Source: Bin87 sp965207585 (lineage in GTDB: Bacteria > Chloroflexota > Dehalococcoidia > Lucifugimonadales > UBA3495). From it: a stretch of DNA of 64,000 nucleotides. The notes under the pieces were generated by a model. It saw only the letters and a list, made by a program, of their open reading frames with translations. It searched no databases and was not told the DNA's origin. Position numbers and translations under genes: made by a program. The stretch spans positions 3,720,001 through 3,784,000 of the forward strand of contig CBDBMT010000003.1 of the NCBI GenBank assembly GCA_965207585.1, given 5' to 3'. Shown one piece after another: positions 48,015-55,212 of this stretch; positions within the stretch are counted from its first letter, which is position 1, and each line of letters opens with the position of its first letter.

Positions 48015-48836
48015 TTACGGGATTGGACGTGGTGTGTAGGTAGGTCGCGGAGCGCTAGGGTCGCGAGTTGGGCGTATTCCTTCGTTGAGTTGGATGTCTT
48101 CAAATTTACAATCCTCTCCGGTCCAGCGCGCAGTGACTTTCCCGTATTTGGTCTCGTCGCCTCGGTAATACGGTGCTATAGTGTAATATCCCTCCAGCAA
48201 GATATTAGGGGTGGTGTTGGCGGTGAAGTTGTCGGGAGCCGGACCGACGGAGAAATCGATGGTAAGCTCACTCATTATGCCGTTGTAGGAATTCTGAATC
48301 CTAACGGGGATGTTGGTGGTATCGGGACAGGATGATTGAATCTCTTGGAACACCTCACCGATCTGTTGTTCGTAGTTCGCACGATATTCAACTTCTGCTG
48401 TAGCCGCGATAATCTGACGGGTAGCCGCAGCTTCCTGTCTGCGCTGTTGCATATCCACTATTTCGGAGCCGTAAAACGCCGGGATAGTCCGTTCAACCCC
48501 TAGGACGGTCTCAAAGGTTAAGGGTTCAGCCGTCGCAGCAGTAACGACGACACGGTCACCTTCAACAAACCGGTAGTCACCCTCCCAGCGGACAAAAACG
48601 TCGCCGGGGTAAGTGTCAATCCGATAGCCACCCTCGATGCTTTGGACCACTTCGCCGCCGAACTCAAAGCAATCCTCGGCACTGTAACTACCCCGCATCA
48701 GATCGCGGTACAACTGTTCGTTCAAATGTCCTTGGCTGTCCCGGGATAGAGATTCGCACTCCGCCGGCTGAAAACCTACGGCGGAACAGGCGAGCAAGGC
48801 CGGCAACAGGACAGGCAGGAAAACGGACCACTTCAT
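48015..48836 (-). CDS. Lipoprotein of unknown function (transposon cargo)
   Basis: A 273-residue exported lipoprotein. 'MKWSVFLPVLLPALLACSAV' ends in a lipobox with Cys17. The mature part shows a small beta domain ('GDVFVRWEGDYRFVEGDRVV'), a helical segment ('DMQQRRQEAAATRQIIAATA') and a C-terminal beta-rich part ending in a Thr/Pro tail ('PSAPRPTYTPRPIP'). I recognise no family. The gene is preceded by a 180-base leader that can fold into several stems, one of which covers the ribosome site (AGGGGG, 8 bases before the ATG). It precedes the ankyrin gene. Confidence 0.75.
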   Translation of the reverse strand: MKWSVFLPVLLPALLACSAVGFQPAECESLSRDSQGHLNEQLYRDLMRGSYSAEDCFEFGGEVVQSIEGGYRIDTYPGDVFVRWEGDYRFVEGDRVVVTAATAEPLTFETVLGVERTIPAFYGSEIVDMQQRRQEAAATRQIIAATAEVEYRANYEQQIGEVFQEIQSSCPDTTNIPVRIQNSYNGIMSELTIDFSVGPAPDNFTANTTPNILLEGYYTIAPYYRGDETKYGKVTARWTGEDCKFEDIQLNEGIRPTRDPSAPRPTYTPRPIP

Positions 48837-48843
48837 CGTGGAA

Positions 48844-49016
48844 CCCCCTAGCGGTCTGTGAGATCTAGGCTTCCTGCCACAGATGCCGAGAGGATCCCAA
48901 TAAGCAAGCACCCGCTAGAGGGCAGAGCGAATGCCCTAACCTCAACAGGCGTACTTGCAAAGGCGGATCGTTAAAAATCCGCCGGGTGGCAGTGGTTTCC
49001 TCACTGCATCTGTGGC
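48844..49016 (-). ncRNA. Possible structured 5' leader RNA of the lipoprotein gene
   Basis: On the minus strand, the segment before the lipoprotein gene contains nested complementary blocks. An 11-bp outer stem is GCCACAGATGC at 49,016-49,006 with GCATCTGTGGC at 48,886-48,876. Inside are a hairpin GCAGTG/CACTGC (49,007-48,989), GGCGGAT/ATCCGCC (48,983-48,962), AGGGCA/TGCCCT (48,937-48,919) and a long-range pairing CACCCG/CGGGTG (48,988-48,983 with 48,914-48,909). Downstream, CCTAG (48,869-48,865) pairs with CTAGG (48,851-48,847), which overlaps the AGGGGG ribosome site. This layout resembles a regulatory leader, but I match no known riboswitch class, and not all stems can form at once. Confidence 0.45.
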
Positions 49017-49051
49017 CCGTCCAATCTACCGCTAGGGCCGGCCTGTGTCAA

Positions 49052-49079
49052 CAAAAAGCCCCACCGCGAAGGATGGGGC
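49052..49079 (-). terminator. Terminator of transposase gene
   Basis: On the minus strand GCCCCA and TGGGGC (49,079-49,058) form a stem around a 10-base interval, extended by an internal CC/GG pair, and are followed by TTTTTG. It lies 28 bases after the transposase stop codon at 49,107. Confidence 0.75.
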
Positions 49080-49106
49080 AAGGGAGGCAAGAGGAAGGCG
49101 AGAACC

Positions 49107-50048
49107 TTACTCCCCGTCCGTAATGTCCCGATAGCGTAAGCGCCGACCCAGCATCCCCAAAGTAAGCAACGCCATCTGATCCAGCGTGTTCAGGTCCCGC
49201 ACGTTGTTCCGGCCAGCAAACTCGTTGATGTAGCGGTGCAGGTGCTTCACGCTCATCTGGTGGTAAACGCCCTGGAAGCCACGTTTGAGTAAAGACCAAA
49301 AGCTTTCAATCCCGTTAGTCGTGGCCCAGTGGTTCACGTACTCGCCGACGCTGTGATTGACCGTTTCGTGAGTGTAGCCCTGCAAGTTCTGGTAGGCTCT
49401 ATGTTCGTCCGTGTAAACTGTGCTGCCTGGCTCCACAAACCGGTTGATCAGCCCGTGCAGCGTTTCTTTGGTTCTATCGTCCACGGGCAGGGCGATAATC
49501 TCACGGGTGATCTGGTCTCTAATCCCGACAACAGGGGTCAAATGCTCCAAGCCGTGTATCTCCGCTCGGTTCTTTTTGTTGCGCTTTCTGCCGCCCATAA
49601 AGGTTTCGTCAACTTCTACCGGGCCTTCAAACTGCTCGGGATCCACCAGAAAGCCCTCGCGTATCTTGTGCAGCATATGCCAAGCCGTTTTCTGAGATAT
49701 GCCCAGATCACGGTGTAGTTTCATGCTGCTAATGCCTTTCAGGTTCGTGGTAACTAGATAGATCGCATACAGCCACGTCCTGAGCGGAACCTTACTACCG
49801 TGCATAACTGATCCTGTTTTCACGCTAAAGTATTTATAGCAACTGGAGCAACGGTAAGGCATAGTCGGATGATTTACTGGACCCACGGCATCACTATCGC
49901 AGAACGGACAATATAAGTTTCTATCCGGCCAGCGTACTTCCTCGAACCATTCTTGTGCGCTTTGTTCGTCGGGAAATAATTCAAAGAGCCTGAACAAACT
50001 AATCCCTTCACGGTCAGCACGTCCCGGTCCACTATTTCGGTCAGTCAT
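49107..50048 (-). CDS. IS1595 family transposase
   Basis: A 313-residue transposase. The N-terminal zinc finger of the IS1595 type has 'NLYCPFCDSDAVGPVNHPTM', 'PYRCSSCYKYFSVKTGSVMH'. The ISXO2-like DDE domain has 'VEVDETFMGGRKRNKKNRAE' (first Asp), 'GSTVYTDEHRAYQNL' (second Asp) and 'TNGIESFWSLLKRGFQGVYH' (Asn/Glu, as in this family). There is no frameshift, and the length fits. It is the only transposase in the element and lies in its middle, with cargo on both sides. This matches IS1595-group elements with passenger genes. It should bind the 31-bp ends at 46,777 and 51,915. Confidence 0.95.
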   Translation of the reverse strand: MTDRNSGPGRADREGISLFRLFELFPDEQSAQEWFEEVRWPDRNLYCPFCDSDAVGPVNHPTMPYRCSSCYKYFSVKTGSVMHGSKVPLRTWLYAIYLVTTNLKGISSMKLHRDLGISQKTAWHMLHKIREGFLVDPEQFEGPVEVDETFMGGRKRNKKNRAEIHGLEHLTPVVGIRDQITREIIALPVDDRTKETLHGLINRFVEPGSTVYTDEHRAYQNLQGYTHETVNHSVGEYVNHWATTNGIESFWSLLKRGFQGVYHQMSVKHLHRYINEFAGRNNVRDLNTLDQMALLTLGMLGRRLRYRDITDGE

Positions 50049-50177
50049 GTATGTATAGCCTATCTCTTTAAGTGTGGGTATAGGGTAACATTAATAGGCA
50101 CTAAAGTCAACATTTGTGAGTCTCTTGTCAAGGCCCAAAGGGTAGAGGGTGTGGCGAAGTGTGTTTTAAGTGTTGCC

Positions 50178-50206
50178 TTGACTTTGATGTGGTAGTGGGT
50201 TATCCT
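50178..50206 (+). promoter_or_regulatory. Candidate sigma70-type promoter for cargo genes at 50,243
   Basis: TTGACT at 50,178-50,183 and TATCCT at 50,201-50,206 are separated by 17 bases. The -35 matches 5 of 6 consensus bases and the -10 matches 4 of 6. It lies 37 bases upstream of the ATG at 50,243 and would drive the two small plus-strand genes. Confidence 0.5.
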
Positions 50207-50242
50207 TGTTAGGTAAGTTGAGTTTGATGGAGATTAATTCAA

Positions 50243-50431
50243 ATGCCTGATCAGTTTGAATTGCCGGAAGATATTACCCCGCAAGAAATGGCCGGTGCCT
50301 TGTTTGGTCGGTCAGTGAAAAGGCAAGGTCGCAAGATGGTGAAGCTGGAAATCGCTGAACCTGACGAGAATGACCCTGACTGGACTCCGTTGCGTAGGGT
50401 ATCCGGTGGTGATGGCGAGAAATATAAATGA
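50243..50431 (+). CDS. Hypothetical protein, 62 aa (transposon cargo)
   Basis: A small charged protein, 'MPDQFELPEDITPQEMAGAL', 'FGRSVKRQGRKMVKLEIAEP', then 'DENDPDWTPLRRVSGGDGEK'. A basic middle flanked by acidic ends could bind nucleic acid, but no family is recognised. It has a candidate promoter 37 bases upstream and a weak GGAGA ribosome site. The next gene starts 28 bases later on the same strand, so the two may form an operon. Confidence 0.55.
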   Translation: MPDQFELPEDITPQEMAGALFGRSVKRQGRKMVKLEIAEPDENDPDWTPLRRVSGGDGEKYK

Positions 50432-50459
50432 AACTGACGGAATAGAAAGGAGATAGTAA

Positions 50460-50810
50460 ATGAAAGAACACAAGTATGATGGTGAGACATTCTTGCTGGA
50501 CGATTCCAAGGGTTGCTATATCGAGGTTAACTTTGCCGAACACCTAAATTCAGGCATAGTGGGGTACGTTGGGGTCAATCCGCAAGGAACGAAGGCTAAC
50601 CCGTACACATATGGCATAGGAACCCGCTATTTGACTGAAAACGGATTGGTTAGAGATTATGGCGGCCCCTTTGCCTCAGTGTCGAATGCTCTCAACGACG
50701 CGTGCAGGTTGATGTTGTATCAGTATCGAGAGCAAGAGTCCAAAAAAGAATTTGACCCCGAACAAGCGTGTAAGGACCTTCACGAATTTTTTGAGGAACT
50801 ACCTGATTAG
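50460..50810 (+). CDS. Hypothetical protein, 116 aa (transposon cargo)
   Basis: A 116-residue alpha/beta protein with 'GETFLLDDSKGCYIEVNFAE', 'SGIVGYVGVNPQGTKANPYT', 'YGIGTRYLTENGLVRDYGGP' and an acidic helix near the end ('EFDPEQACKDLHEFFEELPD'). I recognise no family. AAAGGAG precedes the ATG by about 8 bases. The stop codon directly abuts the 3' end of the minus-strand tRNA gene at 50,811, so the two transcripts converge with no gap. Confidence 0.55.
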   Translation: MKEHKYDGETFLLDDSKGCYIEVNFAEHLNSGIVGYVGVNPQGTKANPYTYGIGTRYLTENGLVRDYGGPFASVSNALNDACRLMLYQYREQESKKEFDPEQACKDLHEFFEELPD

Positions 50811-50886
50811 CGCGCCCGGGGAGGCTCGAACTCCCAACCTGCGGTTTAGTAGCCCGCTGCTCTGGTTCCAATTGAGCTACGGGCGC
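50811..50886 (-). tRNA. tRNA-Arg(UCU)-like tRNA with anticodon ACU
   Basis: A 76-base cloverleaf on the minus strand. The acceptor stem is GCGCCCG/CGGGCGC (7 perfect bp) with G73, the D arm GCTC/GAGC with an 11-base loop, and the T arm GGGAG/CTCCC with loop TTCGAGC. The variable loop is short (AGGTT), so this is a class I tRNA. The anticodon arm is GCGGG-CTACTAA-ACCGC: position 34-36 reads ACT (50,850-50,848). The rest closely matches bacterial tRNA-Arg(UCU), where the loop would be CTTCTAA; here T34 is A and the last stem pair is G-A. CCA is not encoded. It may be a decayed copy or an altered tRNA. Confidence 0.75.
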
Positions 50887-50896
50887 GTATCGGAGG

Positions 50897-51240
50897 CGGG
50901 GACGGTGTAGTGAGCCGTTCCCCGTCTCACCATCACAAATCATCATCCACGACAATAATTACTATCACGATGAACAGAGCGTCTTGGAACCTGAAATTGC
51001 TTGACGTCATGGTTACCTCCCATACGTCGGGCTATGCCTTACCTGCTGGCCGATACCCGACTGGCAGGGTTTTCGGTGGACGGGAGCGGGGTAGTGACCG
51101 TTCCCGTCTCACTGTCTAGGGTATGCCGCTTTCAGCCCAAAGACCAGCTGAAGGTTTAGAGACCAAGTACAGGACGATGGTTGACTTTGCGGGAAATCTG
51201 TGAGTGGGATCTGGAGATGACTGGGGACGGTGTGAACGAG
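50897..51240. repeat. Gene-free segment with repeated hairpin motifs
   Basis: Between the tRNA and the gene at 51,248 no ORF of note is seen. A hairpin motif around GGGGACGG...CCGTTCCCCGTCTCAC occurs at 50,897-50,930 and in a similar form at 51,081-51,112. The 18 bases GGGGACGGTGTGAACGAG occur exactly at 51,223-51,240 and again at 51,813-51,830. These may be repeated protein-binding sites or hairpins of the transposon. Confidence 0.55.
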
Positions 51241-51247
51241 TTAACGA

Positions 51248-51511
51248 ATGACAACTAAAACCAAAGAAAAATACATGGAATTATTGGTCGATATCTTACG
51301 AGAGAGCGGTGCCGAGGTAGTTAGCGTTTTAGAAGATAGTATCGAATTCACCGGCACTTCAAAACAGGTTTGGCGCGCTGTGTATAAGATGGTGTTGGAC
51401 CGGAAAGACCCAGTTATTGATCTGCACTGCCACTGGCGCTTTGTTGACGGGGCACTGAAACGTCCGCATCAATGGGTTCTGGTAGTTGACCCTACAAAAC
51501 TGGTATCGTGA
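51248..51511 (+). CDS. Hypothetical protein, 87 aa (transposon cargo)
   Basis: A small alpha/beta protein, 'MTTKTKEKYMELLVDILRES', 'GAEVVSVLEDSIEFTGTSKQ', 'VWRAVYKMVLDRKDPVIDLH' and a closing 'WRFVDGALKRPHQWVLVVDP'. I recognise no family. There is no clear ribosome site. It directly follows an 18-base repeat that recurs near the right end of the transposon. Its last 20 bases overlap the end of the convergent gene at 51,492. Confidence 0.5.
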   Translation: MTTKTKEKYMELLVDILRESGAEVVSVLEDSIEFTGTSKQVWRAVYKMVLDRKDPVIDLHCHWRFVDGALKRPHQWVLVVDPTKLVS

Positions 51512-51734
51512 ACGTGATGCCTACTCCCCGACACAAAAGCCGTTCGCACTCGTCGCAGAACAGCGTTTTAGGGGTGGTATTTTCGTTGTACACCCGTAAG
51601 ATTTTGATGACCTCTGCCTCTGTTTCAACCGCTAGATTTTCGCATAAGATATCGTCGTTATAATGGCAATTCCGACACACATGGTACCGGCACAGCTTGT
51701 CTTCTGAATACCAGGCAACTCGTACGTTAGGCAT
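51492..51734 (-). CDS. Small Cys-rich hypothetical protein B (transposon cargo)
   Basis: An 80-residue protein from ATG 51,734 (AAGGAGA about 6 bases upstream): 'MPNVRVAWYSEDKLCRYHVC', 'RNCHYNDDILCENLAVETEA', 'EVIKILRVYNENTTPKTLFC' and 'DECERLLCRG'. Two clusters, C-x3-H-x-C-x2-C-H and C-x2-C-x4-C, suggest zinc binding. Its layout parallels the protein at 47,138-47,407. Like that gene it is transcribed inward, leftward, near one end of the element. Function is unknown. Confidence 0.6.
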   Translation of the reverse strand: MPNVRVAWYSEDKLCRYHVCRNCHYNDDILCENLAVETEAEVIKILRVYNENTTPKTLFCDECERLLCRGVGITFTIPVL

Positions 51735-51884
51735 GAACGTTCTCCTTCCCGTTGGTGCTGTCAGTTGCCTGGATTTTAGCACGGAGGATTGGCGGCTTGG
51801 ATTTATGAGATCGGGGACGGTGTGAACGAGGAGGCTCTGGGTCAGGCGTTCAGGTCAAGTGTTCTAGGGACTGATGTTCTGGTC

Positions 51885-51915
51885 TAGAGGTTTGCTACTT
51901 TGGGTTATAATTGCC
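51885..51915 (-). repeat. Right terminal inverted repeat of transposon
   Basis: Reverse complement of 46,777-46,807 over all 31 bases. Immediately inside are GATGTTCTGGTC (51,873-51,884) and GGTCAAGTGTTCTAGG (51,853-51,868), which match inner blocks of the left end. These are probable transposase binding sites. Confidence 0.95.
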
Positions 51916-51988
51916 CGACAATGGCATTTTGCATCCCATTCCACCCAGCCGAAACGGAGCGTCTCCAAAGCGCCAGAGGCCGCAGCTG

Positions 51989-53398
51989 ATGCGCCGGCCC
52001 AGGATCTTTTACGGGTGGTGGATTGTCATCGTCAGCCTTGTCGCCGACGGGATGAAGCACGGCAGTTTCAACCGGGGATTCACCGTTCTCTACGTTCCAA
52101 TAGAGAGCGACGTCATTTTCCCCAAGAGCGTTCTGGGATTCAGTCCGCAATCGAGGACCATGCTGGGACTGGCGGAAGGTCTGGGCAGGTTCATGGGCGG
52201 CGTTCAGGGTCCGCTCATGGGCTATTGCACCGACCGATTTGGCCCCCGCGTCATGCTCGCCTTCGGCGGGTTGATGTCCGGCTTGGGGTTCATTCTGCTG
52301 GCGCGCACCACAAACTTCTGGTGGTTCCTGCTGGTCTTTGTGGTGTTCCTCTCCGTGGGATTCCGGTCGGGCTACAACAACGCCTCCATCGCGGCCGTGA
52401 ACAACTGGTTCCGCCGCCGGCGCGGCCTGGCGATGTCGGTGGTCAGCATGGGCAACGGGCTGGGTGGCGCCTCTGCTTATCTGGTTGGCCTGCTGGTTTT
52501 CCTGGTCGGATGGCGCGACGCCTGCACCATCCTGGGGGTCGCCATCCTGGCGGTGGTCATTCCGCTGTCGTACTTCCTGCGCCGCTCGCCCGAGGACATG
52601 GGTCAGCTGCCCGACGGGGACCCGCCGGAACTGGCCGAGGCCAACCCATCGGATCGGAGCGCGGCGAGCCGCCGGCGGTCTACCAACGGTGGGGATACCG
52701 ATTTCACCGCCCGAGAAGCGATGCGGACGCCGTCGTACTGGCTGCTGGTCATGTCAACGGGTTTCCGCAACATCGTTCACGCCGGCGCATCGTTCCTGAT
52801 GGCCCCGCTGATAATCTGGTTCATGGAGGCCGGCGTGCCGGTGGACCCGGCATCGGAACAGGGACAGAGGAACATCATCATCGCCGCCGCCTTTGTGAGC
52901 GCGTTTTCCTTCGCCAACATGGTGTTCAATCCGTGCATGGGGTGGATCGGCGATAAAGTTGACCGGCGCAAACTCAGCGCGCTGTGCATGCTCTCCGGCG
53001 CGGCGGCGTTGGGATCGCTGCTCACCCAGAGCGGGCACCTCTGGCAGGTCGTCCTGTTCGTCCTCCTGCTGGCGTTCGCAGAGAGCGCGAATCCCCTGAA
53101 CTGGGCCATCATGGGCGACTTCTTCGGAAGAAGGGCCTACGCGACCCTGCGGGGTTGGCAGCATCTACCGGACCAGCTGGCGTCGATGTGGACCGCCATG
53201 TGGATGGGCGCCATATACGACTACACCAACAGTTTCTACTGGGCGCTGTTCCCGTTGGTGGTGCTGTACATCGCCGCCGCCATCGGTTACTGGTTCTTGC
53301 CTCGGCCTCCGCTTCCCCGGCGGCTGCAATTGCAGCAGGAGCGCAACACCTCCCGCCGCAACCGGGCGATCCGCGCCGCGCCGGAGCCCGCCGGCTAA
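51989..53398 (+). CDS. MFS transporter (monocarboxylate/oxalate-formate antiporter-like)
   Basis: A 469-residue, 12-helix major facilitator. The start 'MRRPRIFYGWWIVIVSLVAD' has the YGWW motif common in the MCT/OFA-like group; 'GLAEGLGRFMGGVQGPLMGY' followed by 'CTDRFGPRVMLAFGGLMSGL' forms the first loop motif, and 'NNWFRRRRGLAMSVVSMGNG' the inter-helix 4-5 signature. It probably carries small carboxylates. The transposon inserted 66 bases before the ATG at 51,989 and may have cut it off from its original promoter. A longer frame to 51,911 starts inside the transposon end and is not meaningful. Confidence 0.88.
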   Translation: MRRPRIFYGWWIVIVSLVADGMKHGSFNRGFTVLYVPIESDVIFPKSVLGFSPQSRTMLGLAEGLGRFMGGVQGPLMGYCTDRFGPRVMLAFGGLMSGLGFILLARTTNFWWFLLVFVVFLSVGFRSGYNNASIAAVNNWFRRRRGLAMSVVSMGNGLGGASAYLVGLLVFLVGWRDACTILGVAILAVVIPLSYFLRRSPEDMGQLPDGDPPELAEANPSDRSAASRRRSTNGGDTDFTAREAMRTPSYWLLVMSTGFRNIVHAGASFLMAPLIIWFMEAGVPVDPASEQGQRNIIIAAAFVSAFSFANMVFNPCMGWIGDKVDRRKLSALCMLSGAAALGSLLTQSGHLWQVVLFVLLLAFAESANPLNWAIMGDFFGRRAYATLRGWQHLPDQLASMWTAMWMGAIYDYTNSFYWALFPLVVLYIAAAIGYWFLPRPPLPRRLQLQQERNTSRRNRAIRAAPEPAG

Positions 53399-53470
53399 CG
53401 CAGTTTGAGGTGGCTCGACGCCCAAATCGTCAGCAACCGAAGAGACCGCTCAACAACACACGACGGGGGC

Positions 53471-54841
53471 ATGCATAGTCTGATCCGACCATTTCCCCCG
53501 GCCCTGCCTTTCGAGGTTACCGTGGGCAATAGTGAAACGCCGGCAAAAAGGTTGGCCCGTCTTCTGGATGGTGACCTGTCGTTCCAGAGAACGGACCGGC
53601 TCTCCCATCCGCTGTACGCGCTGCACCCGTTTGCGGCCCGGTTCCCCTACGGTTTGCCCGGGTACTTCATCGAGGAGCTGACGGAGCCCGGCAACACGGT
53701 GCTGGACCCCATGTGCGGTTCGGGGATCACGCTGCTGGAGGGTTGGACCGCCGGTCGGAGCGTAATCGGCGTGGATCTGGACCCGCTGGCGCGCCGGCAG
53801 GCTCGGGCGCGCACCACAGTTCTCTGCGCCGACAAAGTCCGCCAGTCCGGAGAGGCGGCACAGCGGCAGGCCGCAGACCTCATAGCCGGCCTGGGTGAGC
53901 ACCGCGACCCCTTGGAAGCGGTAAAGGCAGATATGGACACGGCGACACAGGAGTTCCTGGACTATTGGTTCTTCCCGGAAACCCAACTTGAGCTCGCCTG
54001 CCTGACGCTGGCCATCCGGGGAGAGGGCGATGATGACCTGCGCAACCTGTTGGAAGTGATCTTTTCTTCCACGATTGTCACCAAGTCGGGCGGCGTGTCC
54101 CGGGCCAGGGATCTAGCCCACACCCGGCCGCATCGCGTGTCCGACAAGGTTCCCAGGCGGCCCATCTCCCTATTCGCCAACCTGGTCGCGCGGGCTGCCG
54201 ACGCTTACGGAAGCATAGACCGGGATGCGGTGGGCGACCGTCGGATCGAGGACGGGGACGCGCGTTCGCTGCCGCTGCCGGATTGCAGCATCGACCTGAT
54301 CGTGACGTCGCCGCCCTACGCCAACGCCCTTGACTACATGCGAGCGCACAAGTTCTCTCTGGCATGGTTTGGCGATCCCATCCCATCCCTCACCAAGTTG
54401 CGACGCGAATATATTGGCTCGGAATCCTCTAGCAGCCAGGCAACGTTGTCGGTCAATCCCCTGCCGGCGAAAGTCGAAGCCGTGGTCGAGAGCGTCGCGG
54501 AAGCTGATGCCACGAAATCCCGCGTGTTGAGGCGGTATTTTGCTGACATGTCAGCGGCGATATCGGAGATGCAGAGAGTTCTCAGACCCGGGTCAGCGGC
54601 GGTGATCGTGGTGGGTCCGTCTACCATGCGCGGAATCCTGGTGCCCACCCACGAGTGCCTGGCGGATCTAGCCACGCAAGCGGGATTGGACGTGGTGGGC
54701 GTTGCCCCGCGGAACCTGGACCGCGACCGTCGGATGATGCCAGCACGCAACGCCAGCGGTTCCAGCGTTGCCAATGCCGACGCGACGGGTATCGAAAGGC
54801 GGATGCACACGGAGTACGTCATCGGCGTGGTCAAGCCCTGA
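53471..54841 (+). CDS. Site-specific DNA methyltransferase-like protein
   Basis: About 456 residues. SAM-binding motif I 'NTVLDPMCGSGITLLEGWTA' (DPMCGSG at 79-85), then 'SVIGVDLDPLARRQARART', and catalytic motif IV 'IDLIVTSPPYANALDYMRAH' (TSPPY at 279-283). The SPPY form is usual in N4-cytosine methyltransferases and also occurs in some N6-adenine enzymes. A large stretch of about 190 residues, including many acidic residues and 'KSGGVSRARDLAHTRPHRVS', separates the two motifs and could hold target recognition. No restriction gene is adjacent, so it looks like an orphan. ATG 53,471 is preferred; 53,405 is possible. The lack of a cognate nuclease leaves an RNA target open. Confidence 0.78.
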   Translation: MHSLIRPFPPALPFEVTVGNSETPAKRLARLLDGDLSFQRTDRLSHPLYALHPFAARFPYGLPGYFIEELTEPGNTVLDPMCGSGITLLEGWTAGRSVIGVDLDPLARRQARARTTVLCADKVRQSGEAAQRQAADLIAGLGEHRDPLEAVKADMDTATQEFLDYWFFPETQLELACLTLAIRGEGDDDLRNLLEVIFSSTIVTKSGGVSRARDLAHTRPHRVSDKVPRRPISLFANLVARAADAYGSIDRDAVGDRRIEDGDARSLPLPDCSIDLIVTSPPYANALDYMRAHKFSLAWFGDPIPSLTKLRREYIGSESSSSQATLSVNPLPAKVEAVVESVAEADATKSRVLRRYFADMSAAISEMQRVLRPGSAAVIVVGPSTMRGILVPTHECLADLATQAGLDVVGVAPRNLDRDRRMMPARNASGSSVANADATGIERRMHTEYVIGVVKP

Positions 54842-55212
54842 CGGCCTCGCCCAACTCCGTCAAATGGCCGCGTCAGGTCGCCCGGTTGGCGCCCGGTAAT
54901 CTAGTCTCAAACCGCAGCCCGGCCCGACCCGGCGCGTATTTCTACCAGATGTAGTTATCGGCCGGCAGATGGCTCCCTCTGTCGCCGCCGGGCAGCTTCC
55001 CCGAGCGATCAGAACCGGCGTTCCGCATCTGCCGCAGCCGGCCGGCCGCAAGATTGAGTTTCAGCACGTGTTTTAGTATGCGTCCAAGACTATGACCATT
55101 TTCAGTTTCGGGCAAAACATTACATCTACGCATCCGTCTAGCGGGGCCGCCGGCGCCCCATTACCATTGCTTGCCATACGATCCCATTCGGCTGGAATTA
55201 GGGAAACAGACG
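54842..55212. other. Gene-free gap upstream of dnaA
   Basis: The 371 bases hold no convincing ORF. The right part (about 55,060-55,135) is AT-richer, including TTTTAGTATG and CATTTTCAGTTTCGGG, and is a likely dnaA promoter region. No run of DnaA boxes (TTATCCACA or close) and no AT-rich 13-mers typical of an origin are seen, so I do not call an oriC. Confidence 0.4.

Larger units (their letters stand above)
46769..51923. mobile_element. 5.1-kb IS1595-type transposon with cargo genes
   Basis: The element proper is 46,777-51,915 (5,139 bp). The two ends share a perfect 31-bp inverted repeat that starts GGCAATTATAACCCAAAGTA. CGACAATG occurs immediately outside each end (46,769-46,776 and 51,916-51,923), the 8-bp duplication usual for IS1595-family transposition. 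Inside are an IS1595-family transposase, nine other ORFs, a tRNA gene and repeats. The internal G+C is clearly lower than the chromosome. Siguier and colleagues described IS1595-family members with passenger genes, so this fits a known class, but this cargo is not one I recognise. Confidence 0.9.

Noticed and set aside
50811..50886. Serine tRNA reading from the ACT anticodon
   Set aside because: The variable arm is only five bases and the body matches tRNA-Arg(UCU); a serine tRNA would have a long variable arm.
50811..50886. Amber-suppressor (CTA anticodon) reading of the same tRNA
   Set aside because: CTA falls at loop positions 32-34, not 34-36, in the normal 7-base loop.
51911..51988. Extended N-terminus of the MFS transporter from 51,911
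   Set aside because: These codons start within the transposon end and precede the conserved start of the protein at 51,989.
54842..55212. Replication origin before dnaA
   Set aside because: No cluster of DnaA boxes or AT-rich repeats is visible; a single near-match (TTATCGGCC) is not enough.
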